From Paenalicyclobacillus macrosporangiidus (GTDB lineage: Bacteria > Bacillota > Bacilli > Alicyclobacillales > Alicyclobacillaceae): DNA of 64,000 bases. The DNA is taken from the NCBI RefSeq assembly GCF_900116805.1, contig NZ_FPBV01000007.1, positions 62,001-126,000 of the forward strand. The letters are read 5' to 3'. Numbering within the stretch: the first letter of the stretch is position 1; each line of letters starts with the position of its first letter. Positions 36,452 to 45,053 of this stretch are shown in pieces. Both the position numbers and the translations under genes were made by a program. Below the pieces are notes generated by a model. The model searched no databases and was not told where the DNA came from. It worked only from the letters and a program-made list of their open reading frames with translations.

Positions 36452-38029
36452 ATGACCACATTTACGGATTTTGCGTTGAGCAAACGGGTGCAGCAAGCCA
36501 TCGACGACATGGGATACGAGGAGCCGTCCCCGATTCAGGCGGCCTGTATCCCGTTGATATTGGAGGGGCACGACGTCATCGGTCAAGCGCAGACGGGCAC
36601 CGGAAAGACGGCGGCCTTCGGCATTCCGGTGGTCGAGCGGGTCGGCCCGGAGGGACATGTGCAGGCGCTTGTGCTCACCCCGACCCGGGAGCTTGCCATT
36701 CAGGTGGCGGGTGAGTTTCGGAAGATCGGCAAGTACAAACGGGTTCGCACCTTGCCCATCTACGGCGGCCAATCCATCGGCCACCAGATCCGGGCGGTCC
36801 AGCAGGGCGTTCAGATTGTCATCGGCACGCCGGGGCGCGTGCTCGACCACATCCACCGCGGAACGCTGAAGCTGCAGCACGTGCGGATGGTGGTGCTGGA
36901 CGAGGCGGACGAGATGCTGGACATGGGGTTCATCGAGGACATCGAGGCCATTCTCGGCGAAACGCCTGCGGATCGGCAGACGCTGCTGTTCTCCGCCACC
37001 TTCACGGACGACATCAAGCGGCTGGCACTTCGCTACATGCGCGACCCGGAACACGTGACCGTCAACCGGGGCGAGGTGACGGTGCCGCTGACGGATCAGG
37101 TCTACTACAAGGTGCTCGAGCGCAACAAGCTGGAGAGCCTGTGCCGAATCATCGACAGTGAAGAGGTGCAGCTCGGCATCGTCTTCTGCCGCACCAAGCG
37201 GGGGGTGGACGAACTGACGGAGGCGCTCATCGCGCGCGGCTACCTGGTCGACGGGCTGCACGGGGACCTCAGCCAGGCCCAGCGGGATCGGGTGATGAAG
37301 AAGTTCCGCACCGGCGAGATTGAACTGCTCGTCGCGACCGACGTGGCCGCCCGCGGATTGGACGTGGAGAATGTGACGCACGTCATCAACTACGACATCC
37401 CGCAAGACCCCGAGTCGTACGTGCACCGCATCGGCCGGACCGGCCGCGCAGGCAAGCGCGGTCTGGCGATCACGCTGGTCACACCGCGCGAGTTCAAGCT
37501 GCTCAAGCAGATCCAGCGCGAGACCAAGGCCCGCATGGTGGCGCGCGAGGTGCCGTCCTTGGCGGACGTGGCCGAACGGCAGGCCGAGATGTGGCGGCAG
37601 CGCATCATCGAGACCATTCAGAACGGAGGCCTCGGCCACTACCGGGCCATCCTCGACAGCATCATCGATGAGCACGATCCGGTCGACATCGCCTGCGCCG
37701 CCCTGAAGCTGGCGTCCGCGGGCGAGCTTGAGGCGCGCGAGGAGGCCGATTACGATTTTGGCGACACCGGCGCCACGCCCGGGATGGTGCGGTTCTTCGT
37801 CAACATCGGGCGCAGCAACCGGGTCACCCCGGGAGACCTGGTGCGCATGATCTCGGAGGAGGCGGGCGTACCCGGCCAGGCGGTCGGGAAGATCGACATT
37901 TTCGACCGCTTCACGTTCGTCGAGATCGAGCAGGATTCGGCGCCGTTCGTCTACGAGTCGCTGCGCCAGAGCCGCTGGGGCGGCATGCGGGTGAACATGG
38001 AGCCGGCCCGGCCGCGCAGCCGCCGCTGA
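36452..38029 (+). CDS. DEAD-box RNA helicase, CshA/DeaD type
   Basis: An ATP-dependent RNA helicase of 525 residues. Visible motifs: Q-motif (GYEEPSPIQAACIP), I QAQTGTGKT, Ia PTRELA, II VLDEADEMLD, III SAT, IV-V region VATDVAARGLD, and VI HRIGRTGRAG. The C-terminal region (about 450-520, MVRFFVNIGRSNRVTPGDLV) is a DbpA/CsdA-type RNA-recognition domain, as in CsdA/DeaD and some CshA relatives. Such proteins act in ribosome assembly and RNA decay, often with cold induction. It lies between cinA and recA, an insertion compared with B. subtilis. ATG 36452 was chosen over an upstream ATG at 36431 that overlaps the cinA stop. Confidence 0.95.
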   Translation: MTTFTDFALSKRVQQAIDDMGYEEPSPIQAACIPLILEGHDVIGQAQTGTGKTAAFGIPVVERVGPEGHVQALVLTPTRELAIQVAGEFRKIGKYKRVRTLPIYGGQSIGHQIRAVQQGVQIVIGTPGRVLDHIHRGTLKLQHVRMVVLDEADEMLDMGFIEDIEAILGETPADRQTLLFSATFTDDIKRLALRYMRDPEHVTVNRGEVTVPLTDQVYYKVLERNKLESLCRIIDSEEVQLGIVFCRTKRGVDELTEALIARGYLVDGLHGDLSQAQRDRVMKKFRTGEIELLVATDVAARGLDVENVTHVINYDIPQDPESYVHRIGRTGRAGKRGLAITLVTPREFKLLKQIQRETKARMVAREVPSLADVAERQAEMWRQRIIETIQNGGLGHYRAILDSIIDEHDPVDIACAALKLASAGELEAREEADYDFGDTGATPGMVRFFVNIGRSNRVTPGDLVRMISEEAGVPGQAVGKIDIFDRFTFVEIEQDSAPFVYESLRQSRWGGMRVNMEPARPRSRR

Positions 38030-38084
38030 CCCCCGCCGGGGGCTGTCGTGCGGCGTGATGCCGCGGCGGGAGGTCTCATCGCGG

Positions 38085-38114
38085 GGCGCCCTCTCTTGGA
38101 GGGGGCGCCTTTTT
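38085..38114 (+). terminator. Helicase gene terminator
   Basis: GGCGCCC (38085-38091) pairs with GGGCGCC (38103-38109), followed by TTTTT. Confidence 0.8.
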
Positions 38115-38118
38115 GATT

Positions 38119-38178
38119 CCCCATGGGCGTTTCGCTTCGTTTCTGCTGCGCCAGACACTTCGCGAAACGCCCATGGGG
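38119..38178. repeat. Palindromic repeat element, copy 1
   Basis: A perfect 17-base inverted repeat (CCCCATGGGCGTTTCGC at 38119-38135, complement at 38162-38178) encloses a 26-base loop. Read on the minus strand, the interior contains CGCGAAG, a 6-base gap, then GCGCAGCAGAA, the same core and spacing as copy 2. The arms of the two copies differ. Confidence 0.7.
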
Positions 38179-38294
38179 CGACGAGGGTTTGGCACACAGC
38201 GCGAAGCGGAGCGGGTACTTTTCTTCGCCTATGGTGGCTGGGCGTTTTATCCCGTTTGTGATATGCGTATCACCTCGTGAAACGTCAACAGCGG

Positions 38295-38358
38295 ATGCGG
38301 TGGGACGCGGCGCGAAGCGGCTTGCGCAGCAGAAGCGGAGCACCGCGTCCCACTGCAT
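38295..38358. repeat. Palindromic repeat element, copy 2
   Basis: Arms ATGCGGTGGGACGCGG (38295-38310) and the near-perfect complement (38343-38358) enclose CGCGAAG (38311-38317), 6 bases, GCGCAGCAGAA (38324-38334) and a GCGGAGC tail. The core is that of copy 1 in the opposite orientation. The remaining DNA between the copies (38179-38294) has no coding character; it holds a partial third CGCGAAGCGGAGC (from 38200) and a small hairpin GTGATA-TGCG-TATCAC near 38259. Confidence 0.7.
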
Positions 38359-38363
38359 TAAAC

Positions 38364-38377
38364 CGAACATATGTTTG
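38364..38377. promoter_or_regulatory. LexA (DinR) operator of recA
   Basis: CGAACATATGTTTG matches the Bacillus LexA box CGAAC-n4-GTTCG at all but one arm base. It overlaps the recA -35 region, so bound LexA would block the promoter until DNA damage. Confidence 0.78.
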
Positions 38378-38402
38378 CACGAATCTCTGAACCTGATACA
38401 AT
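38374..38402 (+). promoter_or_regulatory. recA promoter
   Basis: TTTGCA (38374-38379), a 17-base spacer and TACAAT (38397-38402), with an upstream TG that makes an extended -10. The leader is about 70 bases. Confidence 0.65.
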
Positions 38403-38477
38403 AGGAAGCAGGAAAGCGGCTCGAGATCACGAATGGAATTGGTCGCAGGGAATGAATCCGGACGAGGATGGTGCTGA

Positions 38478-39524
38478 ATGAACGATCGACGCGCGGCATT
38501 GGACTTGGCGCTGAAACAGATTGAAAAGCAATTCGGCAAGGGAGCCGTGATGCGCCTCGGCGAGGCGTCCTCCAGCATGAATCTCGAAACGGTGCCGAGC
38601 GGGTCTCTCGCGCTCGACATCGCCCTCGGAACGGGCGGGTATCCGCGCGGGCGGATCATCGAGATCTACGGACCGGAGTCGTCGGGAAAGACGACGGTGG
38701 CCCTGCACGCGGTGGCGGAGGTGCAGCGGCGCGGCGGCCAGGCCGCGTTCATCGACGCGGAGCACGCGCTTGACCCGGTGTACGCCGCGAAGCTCGGAGT
38801 TAACACGGACGAGCTCTTGATTTCGCAGCCGGACACCGGCGAGCAGGCGTTGGAGATCGCGGAGGCGCTGGTGCGCAGCGGGGCGGTGGAGATCATCGTG
38901 ATCGACTCCGTTGCGGCGTTGGTGCCCAAGAGCGAGCTCGAGGGCGACATGGGCGATTCCCACGTCGGGCTGCAGGCGCGGCTGATGTCCCAGGCGTTGC
39001 GCAAGCTGGCGGGGGCCATCTCCAAATCGAAGACCATCGCCATCTTCATCAACCAGATCCGGGAGAAAGTCGGGGTCATGTTCGGCAATCCGGAGACGAC
39101 CACCGGGGGCCGGGCACTCAAGTTTTACTCCACCATCCGTCTCGAGGTGCGGCGCACGGAGGCGCTCAAGCAGGGCAACGAGGTCGTGGGGAACCGGGTC
39201 AAAATCCGCGTGGTGAAGAACAAGGTCGCGCCTCCGTTCAAGACGGCCGATGTGGACATCATGTTCGGCGAGGGGATCTCCCGGGAAGGCAGCATGATTG
39301 ACATCGGCACCGAGATTGATGTGATTCAGAAGAGCGGCGCTTGGTACTCGTACGGAGAAGAGCGGCTCGGCCAGGGGCGCGAGAACGCGAAGCAGTTCCT
39401 CAAAGAGCATCCGGAGTTGGCGGATGAGATTGAACAGAAGATCCGCGAGGCCTTCCAGCTCGGCGCCGCGTGGAAGGCGGAGACCTCGGCGGATCCGGGC
39501 GAGGACGCGTTCGATTTTGAATGA
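38478..39524 (+). CDS. recA: Recombinase RecA
   Basis: RecA forms filaments on single-stranded DNA, exchanges strands and triggers LexA self-cleavage. The 348-residue protein has [19 protein letters not shown] at the N-terminus, Walker [10 protein letters not shown] (about 68-76), the conserved [25 protein letters not shown], and the L2 loop [22 protein letters not shown]. The C-terminal tail is acidic. The SOS box and promoter upstream indicate damage induction. recX follows with an 8-base overlap, a common pairing. Confidence 0.99.
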   Translation: MNDRRAALDLALKQIEKQFGKGAVMRLGEASSSMNLETVPSGSLALDIALGTGGYPRGRIIEIYGPESSGKTTVALHAVAEVQRRGGQAAFIDAEHALDPVYAAKLGVNTDELLISQPDTGEQALEIAEALVRSGAVEIIVIDSVAALVPKSELEGDMGDSHVGLQARLMSQALRKLAGAISKSKTIAIFINQIREKVGVMFGNPETTTGGRALKFYSTIRLEVRRTEALKQGNEVVGNRVKIRVVKNKVAPPFKTADVDIMFGEGISREGSMIDIGTEIDVIQKSGAWYSYGEERLGQGRENAKQFLKEHPELADEIEQKIREAFQLGAAWKAETSADPGEDAFDFE

Positions 39525-40170
39525 CGCGGGTTTCACGGTGATCCGGGTGGAGGAGGCGCCGGGCCTCCCCCATTGGACCCGGGTGGTGTTCGCGGAACGG
39601 GAGCCGCTCATGGTGCCGATTCGAGACTGGGTCGAATTCGGCGGGCGCACGGGCATGAGGCTGACGGACGCCGACATCGCCGCCTTGGAGCGGTGCGCGG
39701 CGGTCGGGACGGCGCGTGACCGGGCCCTGTCGTACCTGAAGGCCCGCCCACGGACAGCGGCGCAAGTGCTCGCGTACCTCGCACGGCGGGGTGTCGAGGA
39801 GGCCGTGGCACAGCGGGTGGTTGAAGAACTGCGCTCGCAAGGTGTGGTGGACGACGCAGCGTATGCACGGGACTACGCCGAGGTCAACGGCGGCCGGATG
39901 AGCCGGCGGGAGTTGGCGTGGCGGCTGCGGCAGAGCGGTGTGGGGCGGCACGATGCGGCGTCCGCCGTGGACCACCCGGAGGCGCGCGAACGTGAGCGCG
40001 CGGCGGCGCGAAAGCTGGCCCAGGCGTACGTGAGGAAGCACGCCTTCCGGGCTGAGAACGGACTTCGTCATCGCCTCGCGGCGTACCTGCAGCGGAAAGG
40101 TTTCCCCGCATCCCTCATCTTCGAAGTTTTGCGAGAAATGGATCTCGACCCGCCCGATCCGTTTTCTTGA
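39517..40170 (+). CDS. recX: RecA regulator RecX
   Basis: RecX modulates RecA filament extension. The product is about 217 residues, with [20 protein letters not shown] and [20 protein letters not shown] typical of the three-helix RecX repeats, and [18 protein letters not shown] near the end. The start is not obvious: TTG 39517 overlaps the recA stop by 8 bases and has GAGGA 11 bases upstream, and it places [14 protein letters not shown] at the start; the frame is open further upstream inside recA. Overlap with recA suggests coupled translation and shared SOS control. Confidence 0.87.
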   Translation: MNDAGFTVIRVEEAPGLPHWTRVVFAEREPLMVPIRDWVEFGGRTGMRLTDADIAALERCAAVGTARDRALSYLKARPRTAAQVLAYLARRGVEEAVAQRVVEELRSQGVVDDAAYARDYAEVNGGRMSRRELAWRLRQSGVGRHDAASAVDHPEARERERAAARKLAQAYVRKHAFRAENGLRHRLAAYLQRKGFPASLIFEVLREMDLDPPDPFS

Positions 40171-40196
40171 CAATGATTGCCGAAGCCGGATACAAT
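40167..40196 (+). promoter_or_regulatory. Sigma-A promoter of rny
   Basis: TTGACA (40167-40172) and TACAAT (40191-40196) with an 18-base spacer. The -35 overlaps the recX stop codon. Confidence 0.75.
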
Positions 40197-40291
40197 GAAA
40201 ATGCGTATCATTTACGGCCTCTAGCTCGAAGGCGTTTGACCTGCCCTGATCGCCACTGCGTCAAGGGTGAGAGCAAGGAGGCAGTTTCATT

Positions 40292-41833
40292 ATGCAGGCC
40301 TTTGCGTGGCTAGTGATTGCGTTGGTGGCGCTGCTGGCCGGGTTCGGTGCCGGGTACGTCGTCCGGCGCCAGATGGCCGAATCGAAGATCGGCGCCGCCG
40401 AGGCGAGAGCTTTACAGATCATCGAGTCTGCGCAGCGAGACATCGAAGCGAAGCAGAAGGAAGCGTTGTTGGAGGCGAAGGAAGAGGCGCACCGCATCCG
40501 CCAGGAGGCGGAGCGGGAATTGAAGGAACGCCGGGCGGACATTCAGAAGCTGGAAAAGCGCATCCTGCAGAAGGAGGAAGCCCTGGACCGAAAGCTGGAA
40601 TCGCTCGAGCGCAAATCGGACAGCCTGCGGGAGGCCGAGCGCCGCTTGGAGGAGCGCCAGGCGGAGGTTGAAGCGCTGTATCAACGCCAGCTCGAGGAAT
40701 TGGAACGCATCTCCGGGCTGACCCAAGAGGCGGCGAGACAGCTCATCCTCTCCCAGGTGGAGCAGGAGAGCCGCCATGACGCGGCGGTCCTGATGAAGGA
40801 GATTGAACAGCAGGCCCGTCTGGAGGCGGAGAAGAAGGCGCGCGACATCATCGCGACCGCGATTCAACGTTGCGCTGCCGACCACACCTCCGAGATCACC
40901 GTCTCGGTGGTCAACCTGCCCAACGATGAGATGAAGGGCCGCATCATCGGACGGGAGGGCCGAAACATCCGGACCCTGGAGACGCTCACCGGGATTGACT
41001 TGATCATCGACGATACCCCTGAAGCGGTCATCCTGTCCGGTTTCGATCCGGTTCGGCGCGAGGTCGCCCGCGTGGCGTTGGAACGGTTGGTCGCCGATGG
41101 ACGCATCCATCCGGCCCGCATCGAGGAGATGGTGGAGAAGTCCCGCCGCGAGATCGACGAACTCGTTCGGGAGGAAGGCGAGCGGGCGGCGTTCGAAGCG
41201 GGTGTGCACGGGATTCATCCGGATCTCGTCAAGTTGGTCGGGCGCTTGAAGTTTCGGACAAGTTACGGGCAGAACGTGCTGAAGCACTCCGTCGAAGTCG
41301 CCCAACTGGCCGGCCTGATGGCGTCCGAGCTGGGCCTGGATGTCCATCTCGCGCGGCGAGGAGGATTGCTGCACGACATCGGCAAGGCGGTGACGCACGA
41401 GGTGGAGGGTTCCCACGTCGAGATCGGCGTCGACCTTGCGAAACGGTACAAGGAGCATCCGGTGGTCGTGAACGCCATCGCCGCGCACCACGGAGACGTG
41501 GAATTCGCCTCCCCGGTGTCGGTGTTGGTGGCGGCGGCAGACGCGATCTCGGCGGCCCGCCCGGGGGCGCGCCGGGAGACGCTGGACATCTATATGAAGC
41601 GCCTCGAGCGGCTGGAGTCCATCGCGGAATCCTTCGATGGAGTCGACAAGTGTTACGCCATTCAGGCCGGACGGGAGATCCGCATCATCGTCAAACCGGA
41701 ATTGGTCGACGATGCGGAGTCGGTTCGGCTGGCCAAGCAAATTTCCAAGAAGATTGAAAACGAGCTGGATTACCCTGGCCAGATCAAGGTCACTGTCATT
41801 CGAGAAACGAGAGCCGTGGAATACGCAAAATAG
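40292..41833 (+). CDS. rny: Ribonuclease Y
   Basis: The membrane-bound endonuclease that starts decay of most mRNAs in Firmicutes. The 513-residue protein has one N-terminal membrane helix ([19 protein letters not shown]), a long coiled coil (about 30-200), a KH domain with [15 protein letters not shown] (about 210-224) and an HD domain with HDIGKA (His-Asp metal site, about 367). The ribosome site AAGGAGG lies about 10 bases before the ATG. It follows recA-recX and precedes ymdB, as in B. subtilis, and ends at a strong terminator. Confidence 0.97.
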   Translation: MQAFAWLVIALVALLAGFGAGYVVRRQMAESKIGAAEARALQIIESAQRDIEAKQKEALLEAKEEAHRIRQEAERELKERRADIQKLEKRILQKEEALDRKLESLERKSDSLREAERRLEERQAEVEALYQRQLEELERISGLTQEAARQLILSQVEQESRHDAAVLMKEIEQQARLEAEKKARDIIATAIQRCAADHTSEITVSVVNLPNDEMKGRIIGREGRNIRTLETLTGIDLIIDDTPEAVILSGFDPVRREVARVALERLVADGRIHPARIEEMVEKSRREIDELVREEGERAAFEAGVHGIHPDLVKLVGRLKFRTSYGQNVLKHSVEVAQLAGLMASELGLDVHLARRGGLLHDIGKAVTHEVEGSHVEIGVDLAKRYKEHPVVVNAIAAHHGDVEFASPVSVLVAAADAISAARPGARRETLDIYMKRLERLESIAESFDGVDKCYAIQAGREIRIIVKPELVDDAESVRLAKQISKKIENELDYPGQIKVTVIRETRAVEYAK

Positions 41834-41860
41834 AGTAGCCGCCGGGCTACTCTATTTTTT
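41827..41860 (+). terminator. rny terminator
   Basis: AAAATAGAGTAGCC-GCCG-GGCTACTCTATTTT, a 14-bp stem, continues into a run of six T. Confidence 0.93.
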
Positions 41861-41887
41861 CCGGTTCGGCGGGGCGGAGGGGCAGAG

Positions 41888-42667
41888 GTGAGAGTACTGT
41901 TCATCGGCGACATCGTCGGAAAGCCGGGTCAGGACTACGTGCGGGAGGTCCTCAAGGGCCTGCTGCGCGCCCGGCGAATCGATCTGGTCGTCGCCAACGG
42001 GGAAAACGCGACGAACGGGCGCGGGATCAATCGGCTGGCCTGCGAAGCGCTGTACGACGCGGGCGTCGAGATTATCACGATGGGCAATCACACCTGGGAT
42101 CAGAAGGATTCGGAAGCGCTGCTGGAGGAAGACGCACGCATCGTGCGGCCGGCCAATTTTCCGGAGGGAACGCCGGGACGCGGGTACACGGTGTGCAAGG
42201 TGGCGGGAAAGCCGTTTCTCGTCATCAACCTGATGGGCCGCACGTTTCTGAGTCAGTTGGATTGTCCCTTTCGCGAGGTGGATCGCATCCTCGCCGCGCA
42301 CCCGCACATCCGGCATGTGCTGGTCGACATGCACGCGGAGACGACCTCGGAGAAGTTGGCCATGGGATGGCATCTCGACGGTCGGGTATCCGCGGTGGTC
42401 GGGACGCACACGCACGTGCCGACCGCGGATGAGCGCGTGCTGCCGGGAGGGACGGCGTATATCACCGATGTGGGCATGGTCGGGCCGCGCGACGGCATCC
42501 TCGGCATGGACCGGGATTTGGTGCTGCGGAAGATGCGCACGCACTTGCCGGTGCGGTTCCAGGTGGCCGGCGGACCGCGCCAGTTCTGCGCCGTGGAGGT
42601 GGACCTGGACGACGAGTCGGGCCGGGCGCGCTCCATCGAGCGGATCTTCCTGTGCGAGCCAGGGTGA
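41888..42667 (+). CDS. ymdB: YmdB-family metallophosphoesterase
   Basis: A binuclear-metal phosphoesterase; B. subtilis YmdB hydrolyses cyclic nucleotides and affects the biofilm/motility decision and sporulation-linked behaviour. The 259-residue product has GDIVGKPGQDYV (GDIxG motif), VVANGENATNGRGIN, TMGNHTWDQKD and the closing GTHTHVPTAD, all ligands of the metal centre. The GTG start follows GGAGGGG. It lies between rny and spoVS, as in B. subtilis. Confidence 0.95.
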   Translation: MRVLFIGDIVGKPGQDYVREVLKGLLRARRIDLVVANGENATNGRGINRLACEALYDAGVEIITMGNHTWDQKDSEALLEEDARIVRPANFPEGTPGRGYTVCKVAGKPFLVINLMGRTFLSQLDCPFREVDRILAAHPHIRHVLVDMHAETTSEKLAMGWHLDGRVSAVVGTHTHVPTADERVLPGGTAYITDVGMVGPRDGILGMDRDLVLRKMRTHLPVRFQVAGGPRQFCAVEVDLDDESGRARSIERIFLCEPG

Positions 42668-42685
42668 GGACGGGTGGCTTCGGCC

Positions 42686-42712
42686 GAAGGAATAATCGGG
42701 GGGGCGGCGAAT
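42686..42712 (+). promoter_or_regulatory. Candidate sigma-H promoter of spoVS
   Basis: GAAGGAATA (42686-42694) and GGCGAAT (42706-42712) with an 11-base spacer fit the sigma-H consensus RnAGGAwwW-N11/12-RnnGAAT at every position. spoVS is a known sigma-H gene in B. subtilis. A TATAAT at 42718 is also present but lacks a -35. Confidence 0.62.
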
Positions 42713-42766
42713 ATCGATATAATGTGCTAGTCCAGTCCCGAGGTCTTTCAAGGAGGTTGCCCGAGC

Positions 42767-43027
42767 GTGGACGTCTTAAAGGTTTCCGCAAAGTCGAATC
42801 CGAACTCTGTGGCAGGGGCTCTCGCGGGTGTGCTGCGTGAACATGGTTCCGCGGAGATTCAGGCCATCGGGGCCGGAGCGTTGAACCAGGCGGTCAAGGC
42901 TGTCGCTATCGCGCGCGGGTTTGTGGCGCCGAGCGGCGTCGATCTGATCTGTGTGCCTGCGTTCACCGACATCGTGATCGACGGGGAAGAACGCACCGCC
43001 ATCAAACTGATTGTCGAACCTCGGTGA
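42767..43027 (+). CDS. spoVS: Stage V sporulation protein S
   Basis: A small nucleic-acid-binding (Alba-like) protein of 86 residues needed for proper coat and cortex development. The sequence is highly conserved: LKVSAKSNPNSVAGALAGVL at the N-terminus, AIGAGALNQAVKAVAIARG in the middle and IKLIVEPR at the end. The GTG start is preceded by AGGAGG. The sigma-H-type promoter upstream fits early sporulation expression. It follows ymdB by about 100 bases. Confidence 0.97.
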   Translation: MDVLKVSAKSNPNSVAGALAGVLREHGSAEIQAIGAGALNQAVKAVAIARGFVAPSGVDLICVPAFTDIVIDGEERTAIKLIVEPR

Positions 43028-43055
43028 CCCCGGGCGCATAGAGAGGGGCGATGGT

Positions 43056-44003
43056 GTGACCGCGAACCGAGTGGCGGATGCCCACGTGGATGTCCTCTGG
43101 CGGATGCTCGGGGACGGAGCCGCCTTTCACGGGGATTCAGAATTGCGAGCAAGCTACTGCAGGCTGCGGCGAGGCGGCGTGTGCACGCAGGTATTCGCCC
43201 TGTACGTCCCCCCGCACCGCCAGAGCGGGACCCAACTGGAACAGGTGCTGACGTGTGTGGATCTCTTCTACCGGGAAGTCGTGCGGGCCGGTCAGGTCGC
43301 GCCCGTGCGCTCCCGTGAGGAACTGCGGCAGGCCCGGGAGCGCGGAGAACTCGCAGCACTGTTATCGCTCGAGGGGGGCGGCTGCCTGCGCGGGCAGACG
43401 GCCCTGTTGCGCGTTCTGTACGATCTCGGTGTGCGCGGCGTGGGCTTGACGTGGAATGACGCCAACGAATTGGCCGACGGATGCCGGGAACCCCGCGGCG
43501 CCGGCCTGACCGAGGCCGGGCGGCAGGTGGTGCGGGAGATGAACCGGCTCGGCATGTGGCTCGACCTGGCGCACCTCTCCGACGCCGGCATGTCGGATGT
43601 GCTGGCGCTGATGGACGGCCCGGTGATGGCTTCGCACGCCAACGCGCGCGCCGTGCATCCCCATCCGCGCAATCTACCGGACGAGGTGATTCGGGCCCTC
43701 ATCCGCCGGCGGGGGTGGATTGGCCTGGTGTTTGAGGCCAGTTTCGTGGCCCCGCTCGAGCGGGCGAGCAGCGAGGACGTGTTCCGCCATCTCGATCACA
43801 TTCTGGATCTTGGCGGCGAAGACTGCGTGGGCTTCGGGTCCGACTTCGACGGGGCTTCCCACCCGCTCCCCGGTTTGGCGGACGCGGCCGATTACGCACC
43901 GTTCGCGGAGCAGGTGGTGAACCGGTACGGTCGGGATCTGGGCGAGAAGATCCTGTGGAAAAATTTCGATCGGTTTCTCACGGAAGCGCTCCCCAATCGA
44001 TGA
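43056..44003 (+). CDS. Membrane dipeptidase (peptidase family M19)
   Basis: A renal-dipeptidase-type zinc enzyme of 315 residues that cleaves dipeptides, often including those with D-residues. The HxD motif DAHVDVLW (about residues 8-15), ALLSLEGG (Glu), LTWNDANELADG, WLDLAHLSD (His) and VMASHANARAVHPHPRN (His) place the metal ligands as in the family, and GFGSDFDGA follows. There is no signal peptide, so it is probably cytoplasmic despite the family name. GTG 43056, 7 bases after GAGAGGGG, is preferred. In B. subtilis this slot holds tdh-kbl, but other spore formers have a dipeptidase gene after spoVS. Confidence 0.93.
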   Translation: MTANRVADAHVDVLWRMLGDGAAFHGDSELRASYCRLRRGGVCTQVFALYVPPHRQSGTQLEQVLTCVDLFYREVVRAGQVAPVRSREELRQARERGELAALLSLEGGGCLRGQTALLRVLYDLGVRGVGLTWNDANELADGCREPRGAGLTEAGRQVVREMNRLGMWLDLAHLSDAGMSDVLALMDGPVMASHANARAVHPHPRNLPDEVIRALIRRRGWIGLVFEASFVAPLERASSEDVFRHLDHILDLGGEDCVGFGSDFDGASHPLPGLADAADYAPFAEQVVNRYGRDLGEKILWKNFDRFLTEALPNR

Positions 44004-44066
44004 CGTGCTGTCGGGGACCGCCGGCCGGGCGGCCCTACAGTGCGGAGGACCTGTGCGGTGACGCAC

Positions 44067-44093
44067 AAAGCCCCCTGACTGGGGGCTTTTTTT
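44067..44093 (+). terminator. Dipeptidase gene terminator
   Basis: AAAGCCCCC-TGACT-GGGGGCTTT with a run of seven T. Confidence 0.92.
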
Positions 44094-44395
44094 ATGGACG
44101 CGATGGGCGCGCAGCCGGTGCCGGCCGCGGTTGCGGCGCGGCGTGTGCCAGACGCCTGCGCCGGAGGCGTCCGCGTGCCGGGATGAGCCCGAATCTGGGA
44201 TATGGCCCACGGGCGAATGACACGCCGGTCAGGGGTTGCATACGATGTGGCGAGGTGCGCGGGGTGGGCGCACCGCCCTGGCGGCGCTGGAACCAGCGAC
44301 AGGGGCCCAGCATACGGATGCAGTACGTCAGGACTGGGCGAATGCAAGGCGCGCAGGATTCGCCCGGAGCTGAGAAGGAGAGGGGAGGTTGTCGC
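44094..44395 (+). other. Non-coding stretch upstream of cotE
   Basis: About 300 bases without a credible gene. It must contain the cotE promoter. The best candidate is a sigma-E-like CATACGAT (44239-44246) with GAATGAC (44215-44221) 17 bases upstream. Another CATACGGAT lies at 44311. Neither is a full match, and no sigma-A promoter is visible. Confidence 0.35.
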
Positions 44396-44938
44396 ATGGT
44401 GCTCTCAAGCAAGGATCTCAGCTACCGCGAGATCGTGGCCAACGCCGTGGTGGGGCGCGGCAGCAAGTATTCGCAGACCACGTACACCATCCGCCCTGCC
44501 AATCGCCCGACCACCATCGGCGGTTGCTGGATCATGAACCACACCTACGACGCGGAGCTGGTCGGCGATTATGTGGAAGTGCATGGCCGCTTCGACATCA
44601 ACGTGTGGTACTCGTACAACGGCAACTCCGAGACGGCCGTCGCGAAGGACACGGTTTCCTACGTCGAGCAGATTGCACTGCGCGACCTGGATACCACCGC
44701 CGACCGGGACAGCCGCGAAGTGCAGGTCAAGGTCGTCCAGAACCCGAACTGCCTGGATGCCACCGTCACGGGCAACGGTTCTGAGATCTTGGTCCGCTGC
44801 GAGAAGGAGCTGGCGGTGGAGGTCGTGGGCCGCACCAAGCTGTGCGTGGTCACGTGCGAGCTGGCGGAGAAGAAAGAAGAGGATTTCCTTGAGGAAGACG
44901 AAGAGCTGCTCGAGGAAGTGGACATGGAGGAACGGTGA
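44396..44938 (+). CDS. cotE: Outer spore coat morphogenetic protein CotE
   Basis: CotE forms the ring on which the outer coat is assembled. The 180-residue product matches the family throughout: YREIVANAVVGRGSKYSQTT, TTIGGCWIMNHTYDAELVG, VHGRFDINVWYSYNGNSETA and QNPNCLDATVTGNG. It ends in a strongly acidic tail (about 20 Glu/Asp in the last 30 residues), the region used for interactions in B. subtilis CotE. ATG 44396 follows GGGGAGG at 7 bases. The gene leads into the ATP-grasp/amidoligase cassette but is separated from it by a terminator. Confidence 0.96.
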   Translation: MVLSSKDLSYREIVANAVVGRGSKYSQTTYTIRPANRPTTIGGCWIMNHTYDAELVGDYVEVHGRFDINVWYSYNGNSETAVAKDTVSYVEQIALRDLDTTADRDSREVQVKVVQNPNCLDATVTGNGSEILVRCEKELAVEVVGRTKLCVVTCELAEKKEEDFLEEDEELLEEVDMEER

Positions 44939-44988
44939 CGGCGGTGGCCGCCGGGTCGGTCTCACCGGCGCCCGAGCCGGATTCCTGT

Positions 44989-45010
44989 GGGGCGGAAACG
45001 CCCCTTTTTT
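44989..45010 (+). terminator. cotE terminator
   Basis: GGGGCG-GAAA-CGCCCC, a 6-bp stem closed by a GNRA loop, followed by six T. It separates cotE from the ligase cassette. Confidence 0.85.
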
Positions 45011-45053
45011 GTTCCATGCTACAGATGCTGCCGAGGAGGCGGAAGGGGACGGG

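Noticed and set aside
38123-38404. A 93-codon frame on the plus strand between the helicase gene and recA
   Set aside because: It is composed of the palindromic repeats, with no ribosome site; its residues simply reflect the repeat sequence.
42718-42723. TATAAT as a sigma-A -10 of spoVS
   Set aside because: No -35 is found at 15-19 bases, and the overlapping sigma-H match is complete and fits the known biology.
44239-44246. CATACGAT as a firm sigma-E promoter for cotE
   Set aside because: The -10 has a mismatch and the -35 is poor with long spacing, so it is mentioned only as a weak candidate.
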